A stretch of 64,000 bases of DNA from Siphonodentalium dalli (taxonomy: Eukaryota > Mollusca > Scaphopoda > Gadilida > Siphonodentaliidae), in contig CP136061.1 of the NCBI GenBank assembly GCA_032622095.1, positions 64,111,127-64,175,126 of the forward strand, in the 5' to 3' direction. The notes beneath the pieces are model-generated. The model saw only the letters and a program-made list of their open reading frames with translations. It was not told the origin of the DNA and made no database searches. The position numbers were made by a program, and so were the translations under genes. This document shows, in pieces, positions 48,441 through 60,107 of this stretch; position 1 is the stretch's first letter, and each line of letters opens with the position of its first letter.

Positions 48441-48778
48441 CCTAGTTTTTTCATTATTTAATTGCCTCATATCATGGACAATATGGTAAAATATATCATA
48501 AAGAAACTAATATATAATTTGTTGAGTATTTATTATATAATTATATAAAAATTACAGGTGTATAAAGAGATTTTGTCCCTTGAATTCAATTTCAGTTAGA
48601 CATATGTGCGTGCAATTGCAGGTTAATTCAGCAAATCGGGCTAATCCTATGACAGATACACTTGCAGGTTGGGAGAAAGCAAATTGTCGGAAACAAATCC
48701 AATGATTTTCGCTTTTAACAAACTCTTAAATTGTAATTTGTGTGATGGATTCTGTCTGTCACACGAATGGTTGATAAA

Positions 48779-48944
48779 CCTGTTATATGCACAATGTGTT
48801 TGTAACAATTCATGTATTGAGACGCATATCGTTTTCGTGGTCATATAGTGACTCGGAGACCAAGGTCACCTCATCGCTATATGACTACGAAAACGAGCCG
48901 AGTCATGATACATGAATCGGTACAAACACATTGTGCATATAACA
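48779..48944. repeat. 166-bp imperfect hairpin
   Basis: TGTTATATGCACAATGTGTTTGT pairs with ACAAACACATTGTGCATATAACA, and CGTTTTCGTGGTCATATAG with CTATATGACTACGAAAACG. The loop is about 25 nt near 48855. There are some mismatches in the middle. Confidence 0.8.
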
Positions 48945-50477
48945 CATATGTATCACCAAAGGTAGGTGCAATTATCAATTCTGAATGTTTATGCATGCAA
49001 TAGTGATCTTTAAATCCCTTGTTTATTCTATTTGGAATGGATTAATCTGCGAATAAAGAGCGTTTTCCTACATACGATCATTGTGGTACGCAAAATCATG
49101 GGTTAAACTGGAATAACTTAGTAACAAAGCGATATTGATGTCAAAAGATGTAGCTATACCAGTTTGTGTGAAATTAAGAGTACACGCGCGAATAAAGTGA
49201 CATGGACAGAAAATAATACAATGCTGGACATGAAATGGCTGTCAAAATGGCAGCCCTCCAAGCAATGCCACTACGAAAGCAATATTTTAATAACCATCTG
49301 GGAGTGAAAATATGTATGCGTATTATACAAGACTCTTTTTACAGATCATTAAACAGATTCATCCCAAACCCAATACTAGTTACATTTCCGAAATGTCAAC
49401 AATCTCTGTGATAATAAACCATATGTCGAAATGCTCATTATACTGAATTAAACTCACATCCCTTCAATAGCTTAACACCCCATCTCACCAGATCAAAGAA
49501 ACGCTACATCATGCATTTTACATAAGACTAATTTTCATGCTGATACTACATCAGTATCTTTAGTAGACAATTTTGTTTCTTCAGTCGGCAAATCATTTTC
49601 AGTATCTATTTTACCAATACCATGCACCCATGTACTTGTGCTAAATATCATGTAATCAGCGTATAAATCTGTTATTTTTTAAAACAATGGTAGCAAAGCT
49701 CACCTTACAAACTTGTATTCTTCACCGGGCCCAGAGTCTCTTGCTGTCTTATTTTGTTCCCGTTCATTATTTTTCCTTCTTCCCCGCACAAACATTCAAA
49801 CCGACTGACGGATCTTCTTCAACTCTGCACTCAACTTCCGGTATTTACATATTGCTGTCCAAGAGTATTAACTCTATCTCTCTCAAACACAAAGTCTCTC
49901 CAATAACCAATTGCTATCCAAGAGCAGTAACTCTATCTCTCTCATCACATATATTAGAGACAATTCGCACATCTCTGATAAAATGTTTCTTATACTCTGC
50001 TATCATTCGACCTCGCATAATTGGAGCGTTTGTGTACTCTTGTAAGACTAGCAATTCAATTTTGCAAAAATGTTGATTTCAATCGATTTTGTCTATTCTG
50101 GCGACCATTTTGGGACGGACATTCTACAGATATGGTTTACGATTGAGCATTGTTTGTGTATATTTCATTTTATTACTAACTTGGCATTAGTTGGTGCATC
50201 TATCACAGAAATTCAGCATTTTTCGATACCGACTACCATAATGGACACCATTTTGAATAGAAAATTTTGGTCAAAGAGGAATTTGGATATGTGATTCAGA
50301 ACTATTTCCCACACAAAATGAGACCAAAAAACCTTCATTGCAAATTTCTTCCTGGTCTAACCCTCTGACGGCCAGCCTATTGAGGCATGCAACCATGCAC
50401 AGGTGTGTTTAAGATGATGACAATAAGAATAATGAGTCCAACACGGATTATTACGACCAATCGTCACATGTAAATAC
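48945..50477. other. Intron DNA, no exon recognised
   Basis: 49850-49950 contains a diverged ~75-bp direct repeat ('ccaagag.a.taactctatct'). The 129-codon frame at 49687-50076 is low-complexity and unsupported. Confidence 0.4.
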
Positions 50478-50615
50478 CTGCTGACAATGTCCTCACTGAA
50501 CTGGATGTTGACGTCGAAGCATTTAAGTTACTGTTCTTGACCTTGATCACCACCATAAATTTATATTCCCAATATTCTTCAAGACCAGGTACAACCATCT
50601 CTACATTTTCAAATC
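50478..50615 (-). CDS. Exon of FN3-containing surface protein gene (second half of FN3)
   Basis: 138-bp minus-strand exon, phase 1 at both ends. The acceptor CCATTCCAG follows a pyrimidine-rich tract above 50615; the donor is GTATTT below 50478. It encodes FENVEMVVPGLEEYWEYKF, then MVVIKVKN, and ends SVRTLSA. The V-x-G-L-x-x-x-x-x-Y-x-F/V core followed by a V-R-T-L-x-A ending is the classic E-F-G part of FN3 domains in receptors. The next exon must begin in phase 1. The exon at 2209 could follow directly by phase (as an alternative splice), but the 15821-13228 pair implies an unseen intermediate exon. Confidence 0.6.
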
Positions 50616-51008
50616 CTGGAATGGGAAGATATTGACACATAAACATTAGAATAATAGAAAAATCCTTTATTAAGCCAATATGATTTTTCAATTTTCAATT
50701 ATCGTGATGGCATAGATATATATATTCAAATAGAGTACAATTAGTGCTCTAGTGATTTTGATGAACATTGTTTCTCTCAACATAAGGGAGTTTCACATTC
50801 TTGTTAAGATTCAAAGGCATCAAGATTAAAGATTATGGTACCAATTTAACTCTTTCATCCCTGAATATACAGATATGGATATCCCAGAACCCTGGATTAT
50901 CAGCTTGCCTATGTACAATTATGTGACCCTGGTGTATTGCTGCAACACTAGCTTTAGAGCGATGTCGGGTATGGCAAACTGCATGTTTTATGATCGTTAA
51001 CAAGTTAC

Positions 51009-51047
51009 CTTCAATTTGTGTTATATACCAGGTGGGGTCGTCACTTC
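51009..51047 (-). CDS. Possible 39-bp exon upstream in the FN3 gene
   Basis: Minus-strand segment with a pyrimidine-containing tract and ATTAG acceptor above 51047 and a GTAACT donor below 51009; phase 1 in and out. The residues SDDPTWYITQIE joined to FENVEMVVPGLEEYW would complete the C' and E strands of the FN3 domain. The acceptor is uncertain because the frame stays open upstream to about 51249, so the exon could be longer. Confidence 0.35.
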
Positions 51048-51049
51048 CT

Positions 51050-51950
51050 AATGATATATCAGGTGTGTGCATGTGGGAACCGAGAAGGGACATTGAACCC
51101 CAATATATGCTATTATCGCATGTATCGCCTGTATCTGGGATATCAACTTCGCATATCAATGTTTTCCACAAATACATACATGTATGTGTCATTCTTTGCA
51201 TGTGTTGTGTATAAACGTTGTTGTGATATGATACACTGCATGATTTCAAATGTCATGCCAATCATTGGACATAATTGCTTCATCAAAGGCAAGAGCAGAC
51301 CAGTACTAACCTATAGCTAGCATGCCCAAAAGACGCTATTTGAACGAAACAGACATATACTCCCACAGTTAGCAAGTTTAGACCCACAGGGATTTACTTG
51401 TCAGCATGGTGAGGAATTATGTGTAACATTCCAAATAAAACAACTGCCAATGTCCTGATCGGATTCCCAAAATGATTATGAATGTCAATGTTATGTTTAT
51501 AATATGCACGTGCGGCTATTATTATTAAAGTCGCACCATTGTGCGGCATGGTGATTTCCGTAATATTGCGTCGAAAATAGGAGACATTAGACGGATACCA
51601 CAACTAAAACATCGTTATAAAGGTCAACATTATCTTCTTTATTTCATAAACGTAATATTACTAATGTCATCGGTATGTTTTTATGACAAACAATAAACCA
51701 AAATCGAAATGTGAACCAAAACACCACACCTGTGGCAGTATTGCGTCATCGATTTTTAGGAAACCCCAAACTAATAATCGTGACATCATACAGGTGCTGT
51801 CTATATTTAGGCCTGGAAATCCTCTTAATGGCGTACATGTTAGGTATTCGTGCGGACAAATGCATCAGTATTGATACCGAATATCACCCAACGGCTATAC
51901 AAGTCGCTAACCAATAAAATCATTTGTATATCTCTGGAAATATTGTATTA
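51050..51950. other. Intron DNA, no exon recognised
   Basis: Frames at 51394-51917 have no domains. Sequence is unremarkable apart from the next feature. Confidence 0.3.
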
Positions 51951-51960
51951 TTCCCGACAA

Positions 51961-52035
51961 TAGCGCTTTGCCCGCTAAAGCGGGCTACCGGGATGATGTA
52001 AATTACGTCGTGCCCGCTTTAGCGGGCTACCGGGT
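51961..52035. repeat. Paired GC-rich hairpins
   Basis: GCCCGCTAAAGCGGGC (51971) and GCCCGCTTTAGCGGGC (52013), each followed by TACCGGG. Each is a self-complementary stem. They are GC-rich islands in AT-rich DNA, separated by about 26 bp containing GATGTAAATTACGTC. Confidence 0.8.
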
Positions 52036-52233
52036 TGAAAGAGTTAAACTGACTGTGGCTTGATTTGGTTTATGATCTGGTCAAGAGACAAAACATTATA
52101 TGGGTGAATATCTGAAAAGTGTACAATTTGATGTTACAACCATTGGTCCTATAATTACAGAAGTTTGTGCAACAGGAGAAAACCAAATAATAATGTTTCT
52201 AGGTACCATCATAATTATAGGATGATATTCAGA

Positions 52234-52830
52234 CAAAACAAGAGGTGTGCACTCGAGTGCTAGCATACCTCCACCATGGCAAATTCAACCCGCATTATCC
52301 ATAAACCCAACAAAAAAGATTTTTAACTTTAAAGAAAAATTCGGACTAATAATATCAATATGGTGTCACAAGAAGCTTGTACAGAAAAAATTATTCAAAT
52401 TGGTTCATATTTGTTAAAGTTATTAAGTCCGACAGAATTTTCTAAGTCAAAATAAGTCGAAAATGAAGTGTAATATTATGAAAAACAGTCTGAGCCAATC
52501 CCTAGCCGCACCATGTAGAGAGGGTATTGTGAGAAGCATGTATACCAAAAATTATTGAAATCGGTTCATATTTGTTCAAGTTATCAAGTCGGACAGATTT
52601 TCTAAGTCAAAATAAGTCGAAAATGAGGCGAAACTTGAAAGAAGCCTGAACCGCAATTAGCATCATGCGGAGAGGCAGTCCTAAGGAGATTGCATACAAA
52701 AAATTATTGAAATCGGTTAATAGTTGTTCGAGTTATGAGGTCGGATGGACGCACGGAGGGAGAAATCGTGACGGACGGACGAAGTCAATCCAGTATACCC
52801 CCCATTTTCTTCGAAAGTGGGGGTATAAAA
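52234..52830 (+). mobile_element. Dispersed repeat with terminal hairpin (copy 1)
   Basis: Starts AAAACAAGAGGTGTGCACTC. It holds three diverged monomers with 'attattgaaatcggttcata' and 'ttgttcaagttat', then GGTCGGATGGACGCACGGAG and (GACG)n, and ends in hairpin TACCCCCCATTTTCTTCGAA/AGTGGGGGTA with TAAAAA. A second copy starts at 57593. No protein. Confidence 0.75.
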
Positions 52831-53060
52831 ACTGAACCAAAGTCTGAGCTGTTGGATTTTTACAGAGCCAACATGAGTCCATGTCATGAATTTCTGAATG
52901 TTATTTTTCTACATTGAACAGTATATATAGACTATATTTTTTTCCTGAAGAGATCAGATAAATCTCACATATTCAATCCAATTTGAGTCCATGAAACTTG
53001 AACAAACCGACTATAACTGGAATATGGACTTTCTTCATTTAAACTTGAAAATATAGATCT

Positions 53061-54692
53061 CATTGCTCCTGTTACAAATTTCTGTGTCACTCCTGTTACC
53101 AAGAGTATAACAAGGAATTATATGAGGGTGTAAAGTAGCCTTCCCGAAGAACCTGCCACTAGAGGGAAGGTCACCAAATAGGTAATCCCAACAAAAGTCG
53201 AAATAGTGGTGATTTGATATCATTTATGCATACCAGAGAGCATTAATGAACAAATGAGGCAAGTAGGTTAATTGTAAGTCACTCCTGTTACCACAATATC
53301 ATTTCTTTCATCATTTTCGATGTATCAGGAATACGTTTTTCATATTCTAGAATGAGTCTTTTATGCAAAACATAAGTGTTTAATTTTCAAATACAAATAC
53401 ATTTTTAGAAATTTGTCATTAACTGCCATATATGTCACTTCCTTTTTGGTAACAGGAGTGACATTAACAGGTGCAACAGATATGTGCACTGAACATTTAT
53501 TGCCAACAACACTTTGATTAGCCAGTTCTTGTCAATAAGATCACCAAAGTCAGCAGTCATCGCTTTTCATCACAAGAAGGAAATTCAATATAATCCATTT
53601 GAAAAAAAAGAAGAAATAATATATGTTTCATATTTGTTGTTTGATATCTTGCAAGCCCCCCCCCCCCCCAAAATTCAGGCCATGGTCAACTTCATTAAAT
53701 TTGCCACATATAAAATATCAGAAATTGATAGCACAGTTCTGTTCAAAAGAAAGACCATAACTTGAAGTCTTGTGTTATACAGCTTCTAGCTACCGGTATG
53801 TCTTAATGGAAAAAGTCACATTACATGTGACCTACTAGTATTGAAGAGTCAAATGGATACGAATGATTTGGTATTCCGATTTGATTCAAAATAAGATTTT
53901 ATACTATATTTCCAACAAGAGTCACATCAGAGATGCAGAGACTAGTCTTGGTGGCTACAGCAAATGTTTTGATATTTATTCCAAGTTATCCCAACAACAA
54001 GCAAAACAGTTGCATACTTTTATAAATAGTCTTAGCTCTCAATATAAATCACAGACAGACCAATTTATACAGGGTGAATTATGAAAACCGAAAACCTATT
54101 CTTTATCTGAATCAGCCTATGAGTACAATTGTATCCATCTGTTGATGCCCACCAGTCGAGTGCCAGCCAGTGTGTTGACCTTGCCAAACATGGTTTGAGT
54201 TTTTGCAGAAGATGATCACATAAAAAAGCAAGATTCTTGAGTGACATAACATTAGTGTATACCAAAATTCACTGTATATGGCCACATTGTGAAAACCAGG
54301 AGGGTCATTCCTGTTACCAAGATGTCACTCCTGTTTAATACCAATGTCAATCCTGTTACCAGTGCATATTTATATTTTGTTAAAAAAATTCTCATCCAAA
54401 GAAATTATTATATTGGGATTGGTACAAAGTGTTGATACTTATGCAAATATGATCAACTTGGAACTCTTAAGTTCATGGCCTACAGAGTAATAAGTTTTGT
54501 ACCTTTATGCAATAAATGTCTGAGTTCATCCATGCTTATAGAGATTTTAAACATATTCACTATCATGAGCTTATTCCAGCTCAATTATTTCCTAGAAGTA
54601 ACAAAGGGTAATAACAATAAATATATTTTAGTGGTATGAAATGACTGCAATTGGTGTAAGCTGATTGTTGTTTGTTAGTAACAGGAGTGACA
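53061..54692. repeat. Region with recurrent TCACTCCTGTTACCA motif
   Basis: GTCACTCCTGTTACCA or close variants at 53085, 53278, 54304, 54324 and 54348 (plus) and as TGGTAACAGGAGTGAC at 53447 and 54677 (minus). A partial copy is at 53064. The intervening DNA is AT-rich with a (C)n tract at 53657-53668. No gene recognised. Confidence 0.6.
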
Positions 54693-55139
54693 TATTTTAC
54701 TACTTTGCTTGATTAAGTCATGTTGCCATGGCAATAGCAATAAAATTCCAGCGTGCCGAAGCAAACCCTAATTCATGGTAAGTCATCAGGTTCGACATGA
54801 AATAGTTTTTTCTGTGAATTTGAACTTTGAATTTCGCGCAATACAATCTTCCAAATTGTAGTTTTCAAATATTCACCCATATACTGGTGTAACAGTTTAT
54901 ACCCCCTGCACATCTTATATTATCCCCACCCCAAGGGTATTACCTCCCCCCTGATTTTTGTTACCTCAAAATATAATGGCCAGTTGCTCTCATTTTATCA
55001 TTCAATATTAATATGCGACTCAGAAAAACTATCATTGGTGACAATGAAGCATGTTTTTTCTGGGAAATTGGCAATAATTGAAGTTCGAAGAATTTTCCTT
55101 GAAAATTACCTAGCTTATATTCTCAAAAAGAGCACACCG

Positions 55140-55560
55140 ACGGGGCGTGGCATAATACGCCCGTTTCTGGAGTAGGGTGGGGCATGTAGACAGAACCCAT
55201 ATTTGATCTTGATCTGTATACCAAATTTGGTTCAGTTCACTGATTCAATCTAAAGTTGTCATCTGGAAACCGGATATCAAGTAAAATCTAAGTCAAACGA
55301 TAGGCCGATCACGATCGGCAGATGTTTAACCCATACCTTGGCTATAGCGATTAGCTATAACTGATAATTTGTCTAAGATGTAATCACAGAAATCCATATA
55401 TCAGTACCCAACTTGAAATCAGAAGCTCAAATAATTTGCCTTAAGAAGGGGTTAAAGTATTTGGGGTGGGGGAGGAGTAGTTTTAAATCTCATAACTATG
55501 TCCCTATTGACCCAAGGACCTCTAACTGTCAGATCCAACGGTTGAGTGATTTCGGAGGAT
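55140..55560 (+). repeat. Dispersed repeat fragments
   Basis: 'gacggggcgtggcataatac' with GCCCGTTT is a relative of the repeat end at 59545. 55303-55490 is a second copy of the 44701-44893 family, running into 'aaatctcataactatgtccc' as at 44900. Confidence 0.65.
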
Positions 55561-55804
55561 ATTTTAGGAGTTTAAGTTAACTCAATGGAAGCATTTTTGA
55601 CTTACCAGATATTCAAAATTCTTTCACTTCTTAAGAGAAATTTTAATTTGTTGACAAGCCAGACTGCTTAAAACAACATACATGTATGGGATTCCATCTC
55701 ATATTTATATTGAATTTTAATTGACCCCCCCCCCTTCTCCCCAGTTGTTAATTGTTTATCAAACATGGACAGATAAGATAATATCAGATCTGACATGTGT
55801 ATTA

Positions 55805-56789
55805 AATGAAAGTGTCAATGACACTGTAGCTCAACTTGGAAAGGGAATAATTTCATGTGTTAAAGTCAATGGAGTGATTAGGAATGTGGAAAGTTAAAAG
55901 GCCTAGTTATGCAAAGAGCAAAATCTAAGATAGCCGCTGGCAGCCATGTTTTTTTGCCGAATGACCCCAAAATGACTCGTTCCCATCTACATGTCATTGT
56001 TAACATCCATGACAAATTTCATAAAGATCTGACCAAAGCTATAACCTGTAGGCCGCGCCAAAGGATTTAGTCATGCATAGAGTAAAATCCAAGACGGCTG
56101 CTGGCGGCCATGTTTTTGGGCCGAATGACCCCAAAATGACTCGTTCCCATCTACATGTCATTGTTAACATCCATGACAAATTTCATAAAGATCTGATCAA
56201 AGCTACAACCTGTAGCCCGCGCCAAAGGATTTAGTCATGCAAAGAGTAAAATCCAAGATGGCTGCTGGTGGCCATGTTTTTTTTAGCCGAATGACCCCAA
56301 AATGACTCGTTCCCATTTACATGTCATTCTTAACATCCATGACAAATTTCATGAAGATCTGACCAAAGCTACGACCTGTAGCCCGTGTCAAAGGATTTAG
56401 TCATGCAAAGAGAAAAATCCAAGATGGCTGCTGGCGGCCATGTTTTTTGGCCGAACGACCCCAAAATGACTCTTTCCCATCTACATGTCAATATTAATAT
56501 CCATGACAAATTTCATGATGATCAGACAAGCATTATGACCTGTAGCCCGCGCCAATGGATTGAATTTTGAAATCCAAAATGGCTGCTGGCGGCCATGTTT
56601 TTTTGCCGAATGACCCCAAAATGACTCGTTCCCATCTACATGTCAATGTCAACATTCATGACAAATATCATAAAGATCAGACCAAAGGTATGACCTGTAG
56701 CCCGCGGGAAAAGAAATTGTTGACGGACACACGGACGACGGACGCCAACCCATGGCAATAGCTCAAACTTACAAAGTAAGTTGAGCTAA
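55805..56789 (+). mobile_element. Satellite-bearing Helitron-like element (copy G), complete with about five monomers
   Basis: Left end AATGAAAGTGTCAATGACAC at 55805, about five monomers, then 'gaaattgttgacggacacac', GGACGACGGACGCC and hairpin end with CTAA at 56789. The shortest complete copy in the window, so the best for defining boundaries. Confidence 0.85.
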
Positions 56790-57339
56790 TAAGGAATGTT
56801 CATATTGTCAGGTACATGCAAGATTAAATGTTTCATAACAGGGGTGTATGGTTTTCAAAATATATATGTAGTTTATACAATACAAAAGTGTTATCTATTT
56901 AATGTTATACAGACATTATATGATGAGGATGCTGGTCTGTATGACCACTAAATCGAAACAAATTTCCATAGTTCATATAAAAGAAAGTAGGTAGCCCTCA
57001 ATAAAATGGTTTCACACATTACGATGTTTTACAAGTAGCTTGGACACTAAAATCCATAACCTTCAATGTTAATATTCTAAGCTCTCTGTGACCCCTAAAA
57101 TTCAATCAACCATAACAATATGAACAAAAGGGAAAATAAGGTTCCTAGAAATATTAACAACATCTACCATCTTGATTTTCAAAACAAGGTATCACCTGCA
57201 ATAGTCACGAAGATTTATCTGCCTGTTATCTATTGCATCGACATATCATATCGGCTATCAGCCGTTATTTTAATTTCAAATTGAATGTGTCTGAAGGGTT
57301 AATATATTTTTCAAAAATCAATTAATCACAGCTCTGTAA
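56790..57339. other. Spacer, nothing recognised
   Basis: AT-rich. No exon or repeat family identified. Confidence 0.4.
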
Positions 57340-57565
57340 AATGTCATCACTCATTTAAACACAAGATTTCACTTGGAATGACACCATCTATAAAATGTAC
57401 TCTCTGGATATTGGATGATCACATGGTAATTTATTGATATCATTATATTACATGTAACTATTGCAATAAAATCTTCATATTTTCAAAACAGGACATCACA
57501 CCTAATTAATGGTATAAAACTAAAACAAATGAAGTGAAACATTTTTGTTTTTATTATTTAATTTT
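57340..57565 (+). repeat. Third copy of part of the 45050-45280 repeat
   Basis: 'ggatattggatgatcacatg', 'tttattgatatcattatatt' and 'caggacatcacacctaatta' match 45126-45235 and 46725-46835 with about 10% divergence. Confidence 0.75.
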
Positions 57566-57592
57566 GTTTTTATTATTATAAAAGTAAAAAAA

Positions 57593-58105
57593 ACAAGAGG
57601 TGTGCACTCGCGTGCTAGCATACTCCCACCGTGGCAAATTCAACCGCATTATCCATAAACCCAACAAAAAAGATTTTTAACTTTGAAGAAAAATTCGGAC
57701 TAATAATATCAATATGGTGTCACAAGAAGCTTGTACAGAAAAAATTATTCAAATTGGTTCATATTTGTTAAAGTTATTAAGTCCGACAGAATTTTCTAAG
57801 TCAAAATAAGTCGAAAATGAAGTGTAATATTACGAAAAACAGTCTGAGCCAATCCCTAGCCACATCATGTAGAGAGGGTATTGTGAGAAGCATGTATACC
57901 AAAAATTATTGAAATCGGTCCATATTTGTTCAAGTTATTAAGTTATTAAGTCGGACAGAATTTTCTAAGGCAGTCCTAAGGAGATTGCATACAAAAAATT
58001 ATTGAAATCGGTTCATAGTTGTTCGAGTTATGAGGTCGGACGGACGGACGGACAGACGGACGGAAACACGGAGGGAGAAAGCATGACGGATGGACGGATG
58101 CAGTC
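57593..58105 (+). mobile_element. Dispersed repeat with GACGGACG tract (copy 2 of 52234 family)
   Basis: Starts ACAAGAGGTGTGCACTCGCG. Highly similar to 52234-52790 but with an internal deletion of one monomer near 57970. The GACGGACGGACGG tract is longer here. Its own terminal hairpin is missing; it joins at about 58110 to the ACCATACTATGGTATAGGTA end of another family (58228). Confidence 0.75.
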
Positions 58106-58562
58106 AATCCAATCAGATAGAAAATGTTTCAGTTATCGCATTATCTGTAAAGTGTCTACAGACGGACAAACGACGAGTGGTTAATCCGGACATTGACACT
58201 ATGTTTACCATACTATGGTATAGGTAAACATAAAAACGGGGATAACTCATTCAAAATCATACGGACTTGATCTGTATTTTGGGGTGGTAAACTAACATAC
58301 CAAATTTGGTTCAGTTCACTTGATTCAATCTAAAGTTATCATCCGGAAACTGCAAATCAGGTAAAATCTAAGCCGAAAAAGGGACATAACTCAGTCAAAA
58401 TCATGCGGACGAAACCCATATTCGAACCTGATCTGTATTTTGGGGTGGTAAACTAATATACCAAATTTGGTTCAGTTCACTTGATTCAATCAAAGTTATC
58501 ATTAGGAAACTGCAAATCAGGCAAAATCTAAGTAAAAAAAGGAGCATAACTCAGTCCTTGCG
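58106..58562 (+). repeat. GGGCATAACTCAG-type repeat monomers
   Basis: 'aatcagatagaaaatgtttc' to the hairpin end near 58228 belongs to the 48147 family. From 58240, units with 'catgcggacgaaacccatat', 'ctgtattttggggtggtaaa' and 'ccaaatttggttcagttcac' repeat about every 140 bp. The array is interrupted at 58563 and resumes at 59359. Confidence 0.7.
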
Positions 58563-59358
58563 TAATTGCACGCGCAGATCTAAAAACCAGAGAGTTATTA
58601 AATGTGCACGCCGAAAATTTCAAATGCGCGCCTCGGAATTTGCAACAAGTGAACGAGATTTTAACAAACAACATACCAATGGTTAAACGCCGACAAGACT
58701 ATTCACCATGTATCATTCTCAGCAGTGATGATGTTGATTACGAACCTGGTAACAAAGATCAAAGCGGCGTCTTTAACACTCAATGATTGGGGTGACACCT
58801 CGTCACAACAGCTGCATGTGCGAGTTCCCCGCAAAAAGCGTGTCAATTCTTTGGCGGCTTCGTTTGAGGTTTAGGCATGCAGGATTCGCCGATTCATTTG
58901 AATACTAGATTAGGGTTTAACTGTATGATCATTCATGTCGGATAGTGACCGAAATTCTGATACTATCAAAGCGAAAGAGATTTGACTCGTCGGATTCCGG
59001 TGAATCTACGGTAACGATTCGGATTCCACTTCCGAGTTTGATGCTTTAAGCAAGTCTGATGAGCATGCGCTCTCAGACACGGAAGTCGACTAATTACTGT
59101 AATCAGATTCACAGGGATTGCCTGATTGTTGATGTTATTATCATGTGGACTATTGTACAATGTAAACATATGTTTTTATTTCTGTTTCTGTTGCCACACT
59201 TGGAATTATACGCGTGTATCATTATACTTGTGTTTGTCTTTATTCAGTAATCATTTCATCGATGTTAATTTGAATTGTGCTCCCTCAAAGAAGGCGCGGA
59301 CAAATCCCAAAAGCTCCGAGCGATATATCGCGCACCTACGTTTTCCAAATTCGATGCA
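58563..59358. mobile_element. ~800-bp insertion interrupting a repeat array
   Basis: Repeat sequence on the left ends ...ATAACTCA and resumes on the right as ATAACTCAATCAAAATCATG, an 8-bp direct repeat. The inserted DNA starts (CA)GTCCTTGCG and ends ATGCACTG. CAGT-like ends with 8-bp duplications fit hAT elements, but the inverted similarity is only about six bases. It contains the frame MHAENFKCAPRNLQQVNEIL (58604) with an acidic Ser/Asp segment SSDDVDYEPGN, which I do not recognise. Further on, MSDSDRNSD (58935) is also acidic and soon stops. Confidence 0.5.
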
Positions 59359-59672
59359 CTGATAACTCAATCAAAATCATGCGGACGAAACCCATATTCG
59401 AACTAGATCTGTATTTTGGTGTGGTAAACTAACATATCAAATTTGGTTCAGTTCATTCGATTCAATCTAAAGTTATCATCCGGAAACCAAAAGCTGACGG
59501 ACGGACATACAGATGACAGACGGACGGACACCCCATTTATATAATACGACCGTTTTTCAAACGGGCGTATAAAAAAAAGAGGAAACCAAAAACATATGGA
59601 CGGATGACATACAGACGACGGACAACCCATTTACATAATACGACGGTTTTTTTTCAAACGAGCATATAAAAA
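59359..59672 (+). repeat. Repeat monomer with two tandem terminal hairpins
   Basis: Resumes the 58240 family, then GACGGACGGACATACAG and the hairpin ATACGACCGTTTTTCAAACG with GGCGTATAAAA at 59545-59575. A second, diverged end (GACGACGGACAACCC, ATACGACGG...GCATATAAAAA) follows at 59600-59672. Two adjacent copies of the terminal module without a body between suggest internal deletion. Confidence 0.75.
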
Positions 59673-60107
59673 TGAACATATTCACTGTTCACAAGTTGTT
59701 GATGATGGTTAAAGTATGATATATATATTTAATATCTGAAAATTTTACTATTCAGCCATTACAAAATTTGGCATTCTTGTGCAAAAGAAAAGGGTTTGGA
59801 TTCTCAGGCATCGCCGCATCGAAAAAAAATGGCCCGACTTGGACCATTTTATTCCAATTTTGGATTTTCACCGAAGTTGTAAACCGGTAAGTTGGTAACA
59901 TGAATATAGAAAACTGTCCCACGGCAATTAGTTATGTTTTAGATATCGTATGGGAGTTAAATACGACGGTGTATGTGTGGGTATTCAACAAAAGTCCAAA
60001 GGCAATGATAGCTATCAGGTATATTGTCAGGGTCTCGAAAGTTTATTGGTCAAATGTGTTAAAATATTTTGATAAAAGCAAGAAGTTGGATATTGAATGA
60101 GTCGTCT
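59673..60107. other. Spacer, nothing recognised
   Basis: The frame at 59900-60100 (ENCPTAISYVLDIVWELN) has no motif. Confidence 0.3.

Noticed and set aside
49687-50076. 129-codon plus-strand frame as a gene
   Set aside because: Composition is low-complexity, with an internal diverged DNA repeat, and no splice sites, motif or homology pattern.
50833-51249. 138-codon minus-strand frame as one exon
   Set aside because: Only the segment near 51009-51047 shows an FN3-like pattern with usable splice borders; the rest has no family character.
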